Source: Gammaproteobacteria bacterium
Lineage (GTDB): Bacteria > Pseudomonadota > Gammaproteobacteria > Xanthomonadales > Xanthomonadaceae
Assembly (NCBI GenBank): GCA_026398715.1
Contig: JAPLSI010000050.1
Location: 1 to 5,093, forward strand
Reading direction: 5' to 3'
DNA: 5,093 bases
Positions 4,240 through 5,093 of the stretch are shown piece by piece (positions within the stretch are counted from its first letter, which is position 1; every line of letters starts with the position of its first letter). The position numbers were made by a program, and so were the translations under genes. The notes under the pieces were generated by a model. It ran no database searches. It saw only the letters and a program-made list of their open reading frames with translations, and was not told the DNA's origin.

Positions 4240-5093
4240 TTGCTCGCCTTTGCGGCAGGCGCGGCATCGATATCAGCAGGTGCATCAGCGCTGATCTCGA
4301 GTTCAACGCCCTGCAGCACGATGCCGTCGAAGTCCAGCGACGGCGTGCGTAGCGTTCCAGTGAGCGGCGGCAACAAGGCTGCATCCTCGGCATCCATCCA
4401 GGTCATGAAATCGGGTAGCAGCACCCTGGCATCGAGCTCGGTTGCGTCGCGTTTCACCACCAGCGCCAGCGGCGCCGAAAGGTCGCTGGCGCCACGATAT
4501 TTCAGCTGCACCGGCAAGCCATTGGTGTTGGACACCAGCGGCGCGGGCAGGGTGGGCCAGTCCGCCGGCCATCGCGTGAGGTTTGCGTCCACGTTGAAGG
4601 CCAGTTGCGATGCATTGGCCACGAAGGCGCGGCCCTTGAACGAGGGCAGCGGCGAGTCGGCCTGCGCTGCGACCGAATCGAGAGTGAGCGTGGTCAGCCC
4701 CTCATCGAAGGCGAAGCGCCCCTTGGTGTCCACGTCCAGCTTCAGCGGTTTGGGCTTTTGCTGGACCTGGGTCTTGGCCTGCAGATCGAACGCCGACCGC
4801 AAACCGGCGGTGGCGACGCCCAGCGCGGCATCGAAGTGCACGCGCGCCTGGCCGCGAATGAAGTTGCCGCGCGCCGTGAGCTGCGCCGGTTTGCCTGCGG
4901 CCAGGGTCGGCAAGGTCGCGTCGAGCGCATCAAAGGAATAACCGTCTCCGATCACCTCGCCCTGCTGTACTTCGATGCCGTCCACCAGGGTCGGCACTTC
5001 GAACGGCGTCTTGGGTCGCGTCGCCATCCAGCGTTGCAGGCCGCCGATGTCCAGCCGCGGGTGGTCGAGTTCGACGCGGGTGATGACCGGTGC
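4236..5093 (-). CDS. AsmA family protein, C-terminal 285 residues (5' end outside window)
   Basis: The frame is open to the right window edge and ends in TGA at 4236-4238, so only the C-terminal part is present; a Met at 5027 is internal. The visible part starts APVITRVELDHPRLDIGGLQRW, a repeat unit typical of AsmA/TamB-like proteins, and continues as alternating polar and hydrophobic beta-strand segments (for example RGNFIRGQARVHFDAAL, KGRFAFDEGLTTLTLDSV, FDGIVLQGVELEISAD). It ends in an Ala/Lys-rich tail. AsmA proteins are anchored in the inner membrane by an N-terminal helix, here out of view, with a large periplasmic beta-rich groove, and are linked to outer-membrane lipid and protein homeostasis. 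The gene overlaps mutY by 4 bases, so both are probably one transcript. Which AsmA-clan subgroup it belongs to cannot be told from the tail. Confidence 0.85.
   Translation of the reverse strand, partial: APVITRVELDHPRLDIGGLQRWMATRPKTPFEVPTLVDGIEVQQGEVIGDGYSFDALDATLPTLAAGKPAQLTARGNFIRGQARVHFDAALGVATAGLRSAFDLQAKTQVQQKPKPLKLDVDTKGRFAFDEGLTTLTLDSVAAQADSPLPSFKGRAFVANASQLAFNVDANLTRWPADWPTLPAPLVSNTNGLPVQLKYRGASDLSAPLALVVKRDATELDARVLLPDFMTWMDAEDAALLPPLTGTLRTPSLDFDGIVLQGVELEISADAPADIDAAPAAKASK

Noticed and set aside
4240..4941. A 233-residue open frame on the + strand
   Set aside because: It is antisense to the AsmA-family gene, is Ser/Ala-rich without motifs, and the - strand frame has clear family features and overlaps mutY.
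1..5093. CRISPR array or toxin-antitoxin pair
   Set aside because: No short regularly spaced repeats are present, and no pair of small overlapping genes with toxin or antitoxin features was seen in any frame.

Overview
The window looks like chromosomal DNA of a high-GC gammaproteobacterium, probably Xanthomonadaceae or Rhodanobacteraceae. The reasons are the order asmA-like, mutY, yggX, tRNA-Phe, a DUF4124-type membrane protein, and GC-rich codon use. The family placement is inferred from gene content, not from a database search.

Left part (1-1182), all on the + strand: the last 27 codons of an unrecognised gene, a GC-rich hairpin, a 62-residue predicted lipoprotein, a perfect 11-bp inverted repeat, and a 198-residue membrane-anchored protein with a DUF4124-like segment. 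Right part (2736-5093), all on the - strand: the C-terminal 285 residues of an AsmA-family protein overlap the GTG start of mutY by 4 bases. mutY is followed after 19 bases by yggX, and then by an intact CCA-encoding tRNA-Phe (anticodon GAA) that has its own likely promoter. mutY (repair of A opposite 8-oxoguanine) and yggX (protection of Fe-S proteins and iron handling under oxidative stress) form the known oxidative-damage pair.

The middle is the notable part. A 56-bp stretch covering the 3' 45 nt of tRNA-Phe (from the 5' edge of the anticodon loop through CCA) plus 11 nt beyond is repeated perfectly, in direct orientation, 1490 bp away at 1235-1290. This is the footprint expected when a tyrosine recombinase integrates an element into the 3' half of a tRNA gene. 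The enclosed 1490 bp hold one complete gene, a secreted DUF3500 protein, and no recombinase. The tRNA stays intact because the element supplies a replacement 3' half with its own terminator; the older 3' half and its terminator now lie at the far end. Deleting 1291-2780 on paper restores a tRNA-Phe followed by a rho-independent terminator. The segment is either the decayed remnant of a larger island or a small integrase-less element moved in trans.
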